Positions 8,628-17,013 are shown, counted from the stretch's first letter. The stretch: 64,000 bases of DNA from Candidatus Zixiibacteriota bacterium (GCA_022614805.1 JAKEHY010000020.1:97733-161732); one strand, 5' to 3'. Numbers and translations: made by a program. The notes: generated by a model not told the origin, from the sequence alone.

Positions 8628-9904
8628 ATCGTTTTTCCCGCCAGAGACGACGGTATGGTTGCTTCCGTCGGTTTGTTTCCCACTTCAACGGATTGCCGGT
8701 AAAAACTTTCCAAAGTTGCCACACTCTTTTTCAGATCAAACTTTTCTTCTACTTTTTTTCTTCCTTCCCGCGCAAAGCGGGCCGCCAATTCGGGAGAATC
8801 AAGAACTTTCTCAATGGCCTCGGCCAAAGCGGGCGGGTTATCCGGCGGAACTAGAAGGCCGTTTTTGCCTTCGTCAACTATTTCCGGTATCCCCGATACG
8901 GTGGTGGAAACTACCGGACAGCCGGTACCGAGAGCCTCCAGAAGCACGGTCGGCAGGGCATCCTGATTGCCGTCCGTATCCACCGTGCAGGGCAGGGCCA
9001 AAACGGAAGCCCGCTTGAGACAGGGCAGCACTTCGACCTGGGTTTTGGGACCCGCAAAGGTTACAATATCGGCAAGCCCCAACGCCTGCCTTCTGGCTTC
9101 CAGTACTTCCGCCTCTTCCCCCTGGCCGATGATGATGCAGCGGAAGGGGATTTTCTTTTCCTTCAAAATGGCGCAGGCCTTCAGCAAATCCGGAAACCCT
9201 TTTTTGGGAACCAATCTCCCAATGGATAAAATAAGATCCTGCTCACGCGGCAGTTGGGGTTCGAAGTTGAAAAAATCCAGACGGATGCCGTTGTATAAGA
9301 CTTTAATTTTTTCCGCCGGAACCGTTGGATACGTGGAAGTCAGAAATCGGCGATTAAACTCCGTGACTGTGATCACAAAACGGGCGGCCAGCAATTTTTC
9401 TTGCAGCATTTTTTGATTGACGGAATCCCGGAAAATATCTTTGGCGTGGGCGGTGAAGCTGAAGGGCAGCCCGGAAATCCGGCTGACAAAATAGGCCGCC
9501 GTGGAAGGAAGGCTGGCAAAGTGAGCGTGCAGGTGCATAACCCCGTGACTCAAGGCCAAGGCGGCCGCCCAGGCGGAGCCGAAAAAAAGTTCCATAAGCG
9601 AAGGTTCGTTCTGTGGCACCAGTTCTTCGAGAAGCTTCCAGAGCTCGGCCCGGCGGGGAGAAAGGGTGGGCCAGTTTTCGGCCAAAACGGCCCACCCTTT
9701 TTTGGGCTCAAGCTCGTCCAGGTAGTAAACTGGAGCCTTGATTTCGGCCACCTGCGGATGAAAACGCCCCTCGTTCGGCTTTTTCAGGGAAAAAATCGTG
9801 ACCTCCAAACCCCGCCGTTCCAGTTCCAAAATCTCGTTCAGAATGAAAGTCTCCGAAAGCCGGGGATACATTTTGACGAAATAGCCGACTCTTAAGGGAC
9901 TCAT
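8624..9904 (-). CDS. Glycosyltransferase family 4 (colanic-acid WcaL-like)
   Basis: This 426-residue GT-B enzyme has an N-terminal GYFVKMYPRLSETFILNEI, the hallmark of WcaL/AmsK-like GT4 proteins. It continues with HLHAHFASLPSTAAYF, SIGRLVPKKGFPDLLKA and the C-terminal donor region with DALPTVLLEALGTGCPVVST. It overlaps both neighbours by ATGA, so translation is coupled to the upstream GT28-like gene and the downstream GT4 gene. It probably adds one sugar to the lipid-linked intermediate made by this operon. Donor and acceptor are unknown. Confidence 0.86.
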   Translation of the reverse strand: MSPLRVGYFVKMYPRLSETFILNEILELERRGLEVTIFSLKKPNEGRFHPQVAEIKAPVYYLDELEPKKGWAVLAENWPTLSPRRAELWKLLEELVPQNEPSLMELFFGSAWAAALALSHGVMHLHAHFASLPSTAAYFVSRISGLPFSFTAHAKDIFRDSVNQKMLQEKLLAARFVITVTEFNRRFLTSTYPTVPAEKIKVLYNGIRLDFFNFEPQLPREQDLILSIGRLVPKKGFPDLLKACAILKEKKIPFRCIIIGQGEEAEVLEARRQALGLADIVTFAGPKTQVEVLPCLKRASVLALPCTVDTDGNQDALPTVLLEALGTGCPVVSTTVSGIPEIVDEGKNGLLVPPDNPPALAEAIEKVLDSPELAARFAREGRKKVEEKFDLKKSVATLESFYRQSVEVGNKPTEATIPSSLAGKTI

Positions 9905-11154
9905 TTCAACACCCCTCGGCTTGTTAAAAGCGGATGGCAGAGCTCGGCCAGCTTGGCGGCTCCATCCAAGGGCAGGGGATTTTTCTTACGTGCCTGAAAA
10001 AGCTTGTTGGTGGGGTCATTTATCATCGAATAGACCACGTCGAATAGTTTTCCGGGTGATAAATCCACGGGAGAAATATAATTCACCAGCCCCAACTCCG
10101 ACAGCCGCTGGGCTCGAAGCAGTTGCTCCTTGCGAGGGTAAATCCTTGGAATAATTAAGGCCTTTCTTGCCGATGATAGAATTTCTACCACGGTATTATA
10201 CCCTCCCATGGAAATGACCAAATCCGCTTTTTCAAAATGGGGAGCAAGTTCCGGCAGAAATTCTTCAAATCGGACGGGTAATCCGATCGCTTCTGCAATC
10301 AACATTCTTCTCCATTTTTCCTGCATAAAGGGGCCGAGAACAATGGTTGTTGCGGCGTTGATTTCATCACCCAACTCTTTCAGCATAACCAAGTAGTTGT
10401 ACACGATTTCCATCCCATCTTCGCCACCTCCGATGGTCAAAAGAATTTTTTGCCGAGCGGAACGCCCGACTTTTTTAGCGGGCGAACTTGATGAGGGGTT
10501 ACCGTCGCTAATAAATCCTGTAAAGTCGGTTTTTTCCCGGGCCTTACAGCCAAAACGGTATTCACTGACCGGATCAAAGAACTTGGAAGTCCCGTATATG
10601 AAAATCCGGTCGTACACTTCGTCCAGAACGGGATAAACCCCTTCCGTCTCCCAGGCCGCGCAAACCTTTTCCGGTTCGTCCAAAATGTCCCGCAGCCCCA
10701 AAACCAGCGCGGGAGAACTGTTTTTGGCTTTCAGTTCCTGAAGGGTTTTCTTGATTTCCCCCTTCATTCCCAGCGGGGCGTGGTCCACTAGAAAAATGTG
10801 GGGCTGGAACGTGCGAATCGCTTCGGAAATCAAGTTCTGACGCAATTCAAAAATCTTTTCAAAAGAGCTCCCCAGCGAACGGGGCTGGTAGCGGCTTTCT
10901 CCGACTTTCACCACCGCCGGCAGCTTGATGAAATCGGTCCCCTCCGGCAGGCGGTATCGCTCCGCCTGCTGCTGGCCGGTCACAATTAAAATGGCGCTTT
11001 GCGGATAGGCGGAGTTAAACGCTTTGGCAATTTTCAAACAGCGCCGGAAATGCCCCAATCCAAAAGTGTCGTGGGAATAGATTAAAAGTCGAGGGGGCTC
11101 GGCTGCCTTCTCGGTGACCGCGCGTGGGACAACTGGTGCGGGCTCAAGCTTCAT
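9901..11154 (-). CDS. MurG/GT28-like glycosyltransferase
   Basis: About 417 residues from ATG 11154. The N-terminus has PRLLIYSHDTFGLGHFRRCL, a glycine-rich GxGHxxR motif as in MurG, SpsG and related GT28 proteins. The C-terminus has LLTIGGGEDG and SMGGYNTVVEILSSARKALIIPR, the classic GT28 donor-binding GGxxT/E region. The start overlaps the dehydrogenase stop by ATGA and has GGGAGAA upstream; a longer in-frame reading to 11304 lies inside that gene. It may transfer a uronic acid or similar sugar, since the preceding gene makes a nucleotide-uronate, but this is inference. Confidence 0.75.
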   Translation of the reverse strand: MKLEPAPVVPRAVTEKAAEPPRLLIYSHDTFGLGHFRRCLKIAKAFNSAYPQSAILIVTGQQQAERYRLPEGTDFIKLPAVVKVGESRYQPRSLGSSFEKIFELRQNLISEAIRTFQPHIFLVDHAPLGMKGEIKKTLQELKAKNSSPALVLGLRDILDEPEKVCAAWETEGVYPVLDEVYDRIFIYGTSKFFDPVSEYRFGCKAREKTDFTGFISDGNPSSSSPAKKVGRSARQKILLTIGGGEDGMEIVYNYLVMLKELGDEINAATTIVLGPFMQEKWRRMLIAEAIGLPVRFEEFLPELAPHFEKADLVISMGGYNTVVEILSSARKALIIPRIYPRKEQLLRAQRLSELGLVNYISPVDLSPGKLFDVVYSMINDPTNKLFQARKKNPLPLDGAAKLAELCHPLLTSRGVLK

Positions 11155-12557
11155 GCTTCTCCCGGTTTCTGACCCATTCCGAGATAATTGAAGCCGAGGC
11201 GAGCCAAGATTTCCGGCACCAGCAGGTTGCGGGCGTCCACAATGTTTTTGGATTTCATCTTTTGGCCGATTTCCTCCCAGTTCAGGGCCATAAACTCCGG
11301 CCATTCCGTCAGAACAACCAAAGCATCCGCTTTTTCGGCAACCTCTTCCGGATTGGGGGCCAGCTTCAGCTCCGGCCAGAGTGCACGGGCCTCCCCCTCT
11401 GCTACCGGGTCGTAGGCCTGCAGCAAGGCCCCCTTTTCTTCAAGCCGTTTCATCACGGCCAAAGCCGGCGAACTGCGCAAGTCGTTGGTATGGGCTTTGA
11501 AGGTCAGCCCCAGAACGCCGATGGTTTTTCCTTTCAATGTTCCGACCAGCTTCTCCAGTTTCCCCACCACCAGCCGGGGCTGGCGGGCGTTGGCCTCCTT
11601 TACCGCCTCGGCGATGGAGAGGCGCACCCCTTGTTTTCGGGCCAGGTTTAAGATGGCGTCCAAGTCCTTCGGCAAACAGGAGCCGCCGAAGCCGGGGCCG
11701 GGGTTTAGAAACTCCGGGCTGATGCGGGAATCCAGTCCCATTCCACGGGTCACCTCGGTGACGTTTAGGCCCGCCGCATCGCACAGGTTGGCCAGCTCGT
11801 TGACAAAGGCCACCTTGGTGGCCAGAAAAAGATTGGAGGCGTATTTAATCATTTCGGCCGTTTCGTTGTTGGTGACCACGATGGGGCAGGCATCCATCAT
11901 CCCGACTCGGTAGAGCTGGGCAATCGTTTCAATTGCCTCCGGCTGGTCGCCGCCGATGACAATCCGCTGGGGCCGAAAGAAGTCCATCACCGCGGTCCCT
12001 TCGCGCAAAAACTCCGGATTGGAAACGACTGCCACCTGTTTTTTGGCGGCGCCGTTTTTGGACAACCGATTTCGCACCTGCAAAGCGGTGCCCACCGGCA
12101 CGGTCGATTTCAAAACGAGAATCTGTTTCGGTGTCAAAAGCGGCCCCAAGGTTTCCACCACTTCAAAAACGGCGGAAAGGTCCGCCTCGCCGGAGGGGAG
12201 GGAAGGGGTGCCCACAGCTAAAAAAATCGCATGCGCGCCTTTTATCGCTTCGGCCAGTTCGGAAAAAACACCCAGTCGGTGGCGGCGGAGGTTGGCTCCA
12301 AACAGTTCGGGCAAGCCGCGCTCGTGTATTCGAATTCGTCCGGCACGCAGTTCTTTCGATTTATCGGGGTCTTTTTCCACCAACGCGACCGTGTGGCCAA
12401 ACTGGGCAAATCCGGCGGCCGCCACCAGCCCCACAAACCCGCCCCCCAGAACGGCCACCCGAAGCCCGGTGGAAGGATAGACCGGAAGCCCGGCTTCGGT
12501 GGCCAGCCCGTGCGACAGTTCCCTCTTCTTTAGCTTGTTGTCGGTATCAGTCCGCAA
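11151..12557 (-). CDS. ugd: UDP-glucose/GDP-mannose 6-dehydrogenase family enzyme
   Basis: This 468-residue enzyme has the expected layout: an NAD-binding Rossmann motif VAVLGGGFVGLV (residues ~33-44), a central helix, the catalytic segment GPGFGGSCLPKDLDAIL with Cys near residue 290, and a C-terminal nucleotide-sugar domain with GLTFKAHTNDLRSSPAL. It oxidises a nucleotide sugar twice to the uronate, most likely UDP-glucose to UDP-glucuronate; GDP-mannose cannot be excluded. The only workable start is TTG 12557, giving a 25-30 residue leader before the Rossmann fold. It is the first gene of the glycan operon and is preceded by the candidate sigma-54 control region. Confidence 0.87.
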   Translation of the reverse strand: MRTDTDNKLKKRELSHGLATEAGLPVYPSTGLRVAVLGGGFVGLVAAAGFAQFGHTVALVEKDPDKSKELRAGRIRIHERGLPELFGANLRRHRLGVFSELAEAIKGAHAIFLAVGTPSLPSGEADLSAVFEVVETLGPLLTPKQILVLKSTVPVGTALQVRNRLSKNGAAKKQVAVVSNPEFLREGTAVMDFFRPQRIVIGGDQPEAIETIAQLYRVGMMDACPIVVTNNETAEMIKYASNLFLATKVAFVNELANLCDAAGLNVTEVTRGMGLDSRISPEFLNPGPGFGGSCLPKDLDAILNLARKQGVRLSIAEAVKEANARQPRLVVGKLEKLVGTLKGKTIGVLGLTFKAHTNDLRSSPALAVMKRLEEKGALLQAYDPVAEGEARALWPELKLAPNPEEVAEKADALVVLTEWPEFMALNWEEIGQKMKSKNIVDARNLLVPEILARLGFNYLGMGQKPGEA

Positions 12558-12588
12558 GAGTCGGTCTCATTTCTTGCTTAATAACAAA

Positions 12589-12604
12589 TGCAATAATCCC
12601 TCCC
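12589..12604 (-). promoter_or_regulatory. Candidate sigma-54 promoter (-24/-12)
   Basis: On the minus strand the sequence reads GGGAGG-gatta-TTGCA. The TTGCA box is a perfect -12 element, and the GG dinucleotide lies at the correct spacing, 11 nt before its G. The -24 box matches TGGCAC only in its GG, so this is a weak match by itself. It gains weight from position: about 30 nt upstream of the dehydrogenase start and about 135 nt from tandem dyads next to an NtrC-type activator gene. Confidence 0.4.
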
Positions 12605-12708
12605 CCAAAACTACATCAATATATATGCCGAAAGCAGTGGTTGTGACTAACTGATTGCCGTGCGGGATGTTACGGTTTTGCGAAGGCGTCAATTAGGCAA
12701 GGTGGATT

Positions 12709-12740
12709 GGTTGATTTCAACCAAACGGTTTCTTTCAACC
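12709..12740. promoter_or_regulatory. Tandem dyads, probable activator-binding sites
   Basis: Two 14-bp imperfect dyads, GGTTGATTTCAACC (12709-12722) and GGTTTCTTTCAACC (12727-12740), are separated by AAAC. The shared arms and 18-bp period look like a pair of dimer-binding sites. They lie in the 190-bp gap between the NtrC-type regulator and the glycan operon, at the distance typical of upstream activating sequences for bacterial enhancer-binding proteins. Binding by the neighbouring regulator is inference. Confidence 0.5.
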
Positions 12741-12748
12741 AGCTAATA

Positions 12749-14140
12749 CTATAGCCCAAATTTCTGAACCCGATAGCGCAACGCTTCCCGGCTCAACTTC
12801 AATTTTCGAGCGGCTTCGGAAACGTTACCCTCTGACTCTTCAAGGGCGCGGACAATCAATTGCTTTTCCACTTCTACTATATCTATGCCGTCCGGGCCGA
12901 ATTCCACCTTTACGGCCGTGTTCGGGCCAACTGCCACCAAGGGGGGCTTTCCGGCCTGCAACCGCAAATCGGCCGGCTCGATTTCCCCGCCGGATGAAAA
13001 CAGGAGGGCCCGCTCCAAAAGCTGCCGCAGCTCCCGCACGTTGCCGGGCCAAGCGTAGTCCTGAAGCATCTTTTTCGACGGTTCGCTTAGTTTTTTGAAG
13101 CCCGGCCCGCCGGGCCTTTTGTTGGCCGCTTTTTGCAAAAAATGCTCGGCCAGAAGCAGAATGTCCTTTTTTCTTTCCCGCAGGGGGGGCAGAGTGAGGG
13201 TGACGTGATTCAACCGGAAAAAAAGGTCCTGTCGGAACTGGCCGGTCTTTACGGCCTGGCCCAAATCCCGGTTGGTGGCGGCGATGATGCGCACGTCTAT
13301 GGATAAATCCCGCAAGCCGCCCACGTGGCGCAGCTTTTTCTGTTCAATCAGGCGCAAGAGTTTGGCCTGGGATTCCGATGACAGATCGCCGATTTCATTT
13401 AAAAACAAAGTCCCCCCTTCGGCCACCTCCGCCAGCCCCCGCTTGGATTGACGGGCATCGGTGAAAGCCCCCTTTTCATAGCCGAACAACTCCCCTTCCT
13501 CCAGCCCGCGCGGCAGGGTGGGACAGTTTACTTCGATGAAAGGGGCGGCGGAAAAAGCGCTTTTGAAGTGCAAAAGCCGGGCAACCAGGTCCTTCCCCGT
13601 CCCGGTTTCCCCCAAAACCAAAACCGGCGGCAGTTCTGAAACTTTCACCATGACCAACTCGGAAAGTTTCTTGATGAAAGCCCGTACCTCGCGCGCTCTT
13701 GAGCTTTCTCCCAAGAATTCCTCTTCCGCAAGCCGCTCGGCCTCCCGCTTTTGATAAAAGGAAACCGTGCGCGCCAGCCGGGCGTGCGCAAGGGCCCGCT
13801 CGATGGCGATCGCCACCTCGTCGGTGTCCAGGGGCTTGCGCAAAAAATCGATTGCCCCCAGCTTCATCGCCTCCACGGCCGAGGCGATGGTGCCGTAAGC
13901 GGTCACGATGATGACTAGGATGTTGGGGTCGGTTTCCCGGATTTTTTTCAGGGCCTCCAGCCCGGAAAGCCCGGGCAGCTGCATATCCAAAAGCACTATA
14001 TCGGGCAAAAGTTTGTCCAGAAGCGAAAGCCCCTCCTCCGCCGTCCCCACCGCCGAGGCCTCATGGCTCTTTTGGGAAAGCGCCCGGGAAAGGGAACGCC
14101 CCAAAAGAATTTCGTCGTCGATGATTAAAATCTGCGCCAT
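12749..14140 (-). CDS. NtrC-family sigma-54 response regulator
   Basis: This 463-residue protein has three domains. The receiver (1-~120) has acidic D8/D9, phospho-acceptor D52 in VLLDMQLPG, and a conserved Lys in FLRKPLD. The AAA+ domain (~145-385) has Walker A GETGTGKD near 176, the sigma-54 loop GAFTDA near 222, and Walker B GGTLFLNEIGD near 245. A Fis-type helix-turn-helix ends the protein (EGNVSEAARKLKLSREALRYRVQK). Two key positions differ from canonical NtrC: the last Gly of GAFTGA is Asp, and Walker B Asp is Asn. The gene directly follows the kinase gene and sits before the glycan operon, its likely target. Confidence 0.9.
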   Translation of the reverse strand: MAQILIIDDEILLGRSLSRALSQKSHEASAVGTAEEGLSLLDKLLPDIVLLDMQLPGLSGLEALKKIRETDPNILVIIVTAYGTIASAVEAMKLGAIDFLRKPLDTDEVAIAIERALAHARLARTVSFYQKREAERLAEEEFLGESSRAREVRAFIKKLSELVMVKVSELPPVLVLGETGTGKDLVARLLHFKSAFSAAPFIEVNCPTLPRGLEEGELFGYEKGAFTDARQSKRGLAEVAEGGTLFLNEIGDLSSESQAKLLRLIEQKKLRHVGGLRDLSIDVRIIAATNRDLGQAVKTGQFRQDLFFRLNHVTLTLPPLRERKKDILLLAEHFLQKAANKRPGGPGFKKLSEPSKKMLQDYAWPGNVRELRQLLERALLFSSGGEIEPADLRLQAGKPPLVAVGPNTAVKVEFGPDGIDIVEVEKQLIVRALEESEGNVSEAARKLKLSREALRYRVQKFGL

Positions 14141-15577
14141 TTAACTTTCCTCCCGCCAGAGGGGTAAGGTGAGGGTCATCGTCGTGCCCGCTCCCGGACG
14201 GCTTTCCACTTTAATGGAGCCGCCGTGCAAATCGACGATTTTTTTGGCCTGCGCTAACCCCAAGCCGGTGCCGCCCGGCTTGTCGGTCACAAACGGCTTG
14301 AAGACCCGCTCGATAAAAACCGGGGGGATTCCCTTGCCGGTGTCGCTAACGCGCAGGACCGCTTCTTTGCTGTCAGCGGCGGCTTCGATAGTAAGGGATC
14401 CTCCTTTGTCCATTGCTTCGACGGCGTTTACGATTAAGGCCGAAAGCACCTGCTCCATCAAAACCAGGTCGACCAAAACGGGAGGCAACGCAGCCAGATG
14501 GGTGGTCACGCCGATTTTCTTGGACTCCAGTAACGCTTCGTTCAATCCGAGGGTCTCGTAAACCAGTTGCGGCAACTCGGTTTTGGTTGGCTGGAGATCC
14601 AAGGGCTTGGCAAATCCGAGAAGCCTTTGTATCCAGACATCCAGCTTGTCCACGGACTGAATGATGTCCGCCAGCGACTCTTTAATGGCCGGCTGGCTTT
14701 GGCACTCCGCCAGCATCACCTGCGAAGCGGCCCGAATCCCAGCCAAGGGATTGCGGATGTTGTGGGTGGCAAAGGCGGCCAGCTCCCCCAAAGCTGCCAA
14801 CCGTTCCTGCGCGCGCATCTTTTGCTCGTACTCTTTCAGCGCTTTGGCCATCCGGTTGATGGCTCCAGCAAGTGCACCCCATTCGTCCTGACTTTGCACG
14901 ACCACTTTGGCTTCGAAGTCCCCCCGGCTGATTTTGGCGGTCACACGCCCCACTTCTGCTATTGGGCCGGCCAGCCAGCGCTGCAGAAGAAAAACGGTAG
15001 CGAGTAGTTGGGCCAAAGCGAGAAGGGCTGCTCCGCCCACCAGATAGGTAATGAGATTGCCGGAGCTGGCCGCCGCCGAAAGGGCGGCTTTTTCCAGCCC
15101 CTGATAGTACTGGTTCAAAACCGCCACGTCGGAGGTCACCTCGTTGCCGATTTCGTCCAATCTTTCAGCCCGCCGCTCCTTCGGGTTTCGTGCCCCAGCA
15201 GCGGAGGGCTTGAATATGTTTTGCGCAACATAAACCAATTCCCGCTGGGTCTCCTCCAGGGCTTCCAGATGGTCAGTCTCCTCCTCCGTTTCGGCGGCCG
15301 ACTTCAGTTGTCCCATCTGCTGGACGACCCGTTCCTGAATGCTCCAGAAATCGGGCTCGGCACTCCGGTCACCGGAAAGAAAATCGCTGCCGGCCGAAAT
15401 CTGGCGGTATATGTCGGCCCGCAACCGCTCGGCGGCTACTCCCTGATTGTAGGCCCGGGAAAGGTCTGCGGCCGAACGCCGCCAGCGCCTCGAAGCCCAG
15501 AGAGCAGCTGTGCCGATGGCCAGTACGACCAAGAACAAAAGCACATAACTTAAAGTCAGCCGGGAGCGGATACTCAT
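14141..15577 (-). CDS. Membrane sensor histidine kinase
   Basis: A 478-residue protein with TM1 at ~10-30, an extracytoplasmic helical sensor region of about 140 residues, TM2 at ~172-195, and a HAMP domain (EVGRVTAKISRGDFEAKV). HisKA follows with His272 in ATHNIRNPLAG, then the ATPase domain with N-box VNAVEAMDKGG, G1 VSDTGKGIP and G2 GGTGLGLAQAKKI. The residue after the phospho-His is Asn rather than the usual Glu/Asp. Its stop abuts the regulator start, and its ATG overlaps the epimerase stop (ATGA). It should phosphorylate the adjacent NtrC-type regulator. The stimulus is unknown. Confidence 0.88.
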   Translation of the reverse strand: MSIRSRLTLSYVLLFLVVLAIGTAALWASRRWRRSAADLSRAYNQGVAAERLRADIYRQISAGSDFLSGDRSAEPDFWSIQERVVQQMGQLKSAAETEEETDHLEALEETQRELVYVAQNIFKPSAAGARNPKERRAERLDEIGNEVTSDVAVLNQYYQGLEKAALSAAASSGNLITYLVGGAALLALAQLLATVFLLQRWLAGPIAEVGRVTAKISRGDFEAKVVVQSQDEWGALAGAINRMAKALKEYEQKMRAQERLAALGELAAFATHNIRNPLAGIRAASQVMLAECQSQPAIKESLADIIQSVDKLDVWIQRLLGFAKPLDLQPTKTELPQLVYETLGLNEALLESKKIGVTTHLAALPPVLVDLVLMEQVLSALIVNAVEAMDKGGSLTIEAAADSKEAVLRVSDTGKGIPPVFIERVFKPFVTDKPGGTGLGLAQAKKIVDLHGGSIKVESRPGAGTTMTLTLPLWREES

Positions 15578-16515
15578 TGGGAAAAGATGCCGGAGTTTTT
15601 AAACCAGAGCACGGTTTTCCGCAGGGAGCGGGCAAAGTTGGCCTTTGGCAAAAAGCCCAAAACTTTCCGGGCCAGCTTGATATCCGCCCAGGTATGCAGA
15701 ACGTCCCCCTGTTTGCGGGGAGAAAACTCCGGCTGGGAATTAGTTTGCAAAATCTTCTGCAATCCAGAAAAAAGCTTGTTGACCGAAATCCGCTTTCCGG
15801 AGCCGACGTTAAAAACTCCTCCCACTGCTTTTTTCGACCGGGCTGCCAGTTCCGCCGCGTGGACCACATCCTCGACATAAACGAAATCGCGGGTCTGATT
15901 GCCGTCCCCGTAAATAGTGGGGGGATGCCCGGTCGAAAGCTTTCGGGTGAAGTTGGGAATGGCGTTGGCATACTGGGAAAAAGGATTTTGCCGTGGGCCG
16001 TACACGTTGAAAAGCCGCAGGGCCACCGTTTCCAGCCCGTACAGCCGCCAATACAGAGAACAGAGTTGCTCTCCCGCCAGTTTGGATAGGGCATACGGGG
16101 ATTCCGGGTGGGGAGGAAAACTCTCCTTGAACGGCAGTTTGGGATACTCCCCGTAAACAGCGGAAGAGGAAGTGTACACCACCCGTTTTACTTTGGCCCG
16201 CCGCGCCGCCTCCAGCACGTTATACGTCCCCTTTAAATTCACCTCCCAGGTGGTTAGCGGGTCTTCAAGTGAGGTTAAAACGGACACCACGGCCGCCAAA
16301 TGAAAAACCGCATCCGCCCCTTCCGTCAAACGGCAAAGCAAATCAAAATCCCGCACATCCCCTTCCACCAACTCCGCGCGTTCAAGCCCGGACAGATTCT
16401 CTTTGCGCCCAGAGGAAAAGTTGTCCAGAATGACGACCAAATGCCTCTTTTTAAGGAGAGAGACAGCCAGATGGGAGCCGATGAAACCCGCTCCGCCGGT
16501 CACTAATGCGCGGAT
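15574..16515 (-). CDS. NAD-dependent nucleotide-sugar epimerase/dehydratase
   Basis: An extended short-chain dehydrogenase of about 310 residues with VTGGAGFIGSH (NAD-binding), YTSSSAVYGEYP, catalytic YALSK near residue 140, and RLFNVYGPRQNP. It resembles UDP-glucose 4-epimerase or UDP-glucuronate epimerase family members. The canonical start would be GTG 16503, but that removes most of the first beta strand and lies 21 nt from GAGGAG. The in-frame ATC at 16515 is 9 nt from GAGGAG and restores IRALVTGGAGFIGSH, so I give 16515 as the probable start. It is co-transcribed with the kinase and regulator and probably supplies sugars to the glycan operon. Confidence 0.8.
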   Translation of the reverse strand: MRALVTGGAGFIGSHLAVSLLKKRHLVVILDNFSSGRKENLSGLERAELVEGDVRDFDLLCRLTEGADAVFHLAAVVSVLTSLEDPLTTWEVNLKGTYNVLEAARRAKVKRVVYTSSSAVYGEYPKLPFKESFPPHPESPYALSKLAGEQLCSLYWRLYGLETVALRLFNVYGPRQNPFSQYANAIPNFTRKLSTGHPPTIYGDGNQTRDFVYVEDVVHAAELAARSKKAVGGVFNVGSGKRISVNKLFSGLQKILQTNSQPEFSPRKQGDVLHTWADIKLARKVLGFLPKANFARSLRKTVLWFKNSGIFSQ

Positions 16516-16841
16516 TGTTTAATTCTCCTCAAAAAATTCTCAAACTCATTCGTGGCCCGCAAAAAATGGCATATCTAAAAATATGCCTCTCTAAAGCAAT
16601 AAGCAAATGTTTTGACTCGATTGGGGTGTAGCTACTACAAGTTGTATTAAAATACTTTGGAGGGCGGGTTCTTATCCGAGATGGGAGAATAAGCCGTAAC
16701 GTGCCATATACTAAGAAGTTGCGACCCCTGTTTGAAGTGACCAATTAGGTTTTCTTTAGAAAGATTTCTATTTATGAAGAAGTGTATGTCCCCATCTCTT
16801 TCCGTAGATAGAACCTCTGTTGTGCGAAGTTCTTAAATTAG
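16516..16841. other. Intergenic region between epimerase operon and tRNA-His
   Basis: I see no convincing gene here. A 71-codon frame (16529-16744, minus) has no recognisable protein features. A hairpin lies at 16568-16587 (arms GGCATAT and ATATGCC), and on the minus strand it is followed by ATTTTTT; it could terminate the tRNA transcript or act as an attenuator before the epimerase. A TGGCACG box around 16700 (minus) resembles a sigma-54 -24 element, but its downstream GC is one base too close. Confidence 0.4.
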
Positions 16842-16916
16842 GGTGGGCAATGGGATTTGAACCCACGACCCCCAGGGCCACAACCTGGTGCTCTAACCAG
16901 CTGAGCTATGCCCACC
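16842..16916 (-). tRNA. tRNA-His (GTG anticodon)
   Basis: Read on the minus strand, a complete cloverleaf folds. The acceptor is GTGGGCA/TGCCCAC, the D arm contains AGCTCAGCTGGTTAGAGC, the anticodon stem CCAGG/CCTGG encloses loop TTGTGGC with anticodon GTG, and the T arm is CGTGGGTTCAAATCCCA. A genomically encoded extra G(-1) faces discriminator C73, the identity element of bacterial tRNA-His. No CCA is encoded (the next bases are CTA), so CCA must be added after transcription. Confidence 0.95.
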
Positions 16917-17013
16917 GTAATGAATGGGGGCTTACGAGAAGCCCTTGCCATTAGGATAATAGGAAAAAACCTTCCGCGCAAATGGACGGCGTGAACGGCC
17001 CGGCCTTCTTTGC

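Noticed and set aside
16690-16712. TGGCACG box on the minus strand resembling a sigma-54 -24 element for the epimerase-kinase-regulator genes
   Set aside because: The downstream GC is one base too close and the -12 box reads GGCTT, so spacing rules are not met.
16529-16744. 71-codon minus-strand open frame before the epimerase operon
   Set aside because: No signal peptide, domain or plausible ribosome site; it overlaps the hairpin and Shine-Dalgarno of the epimerase, so it is probably chance.
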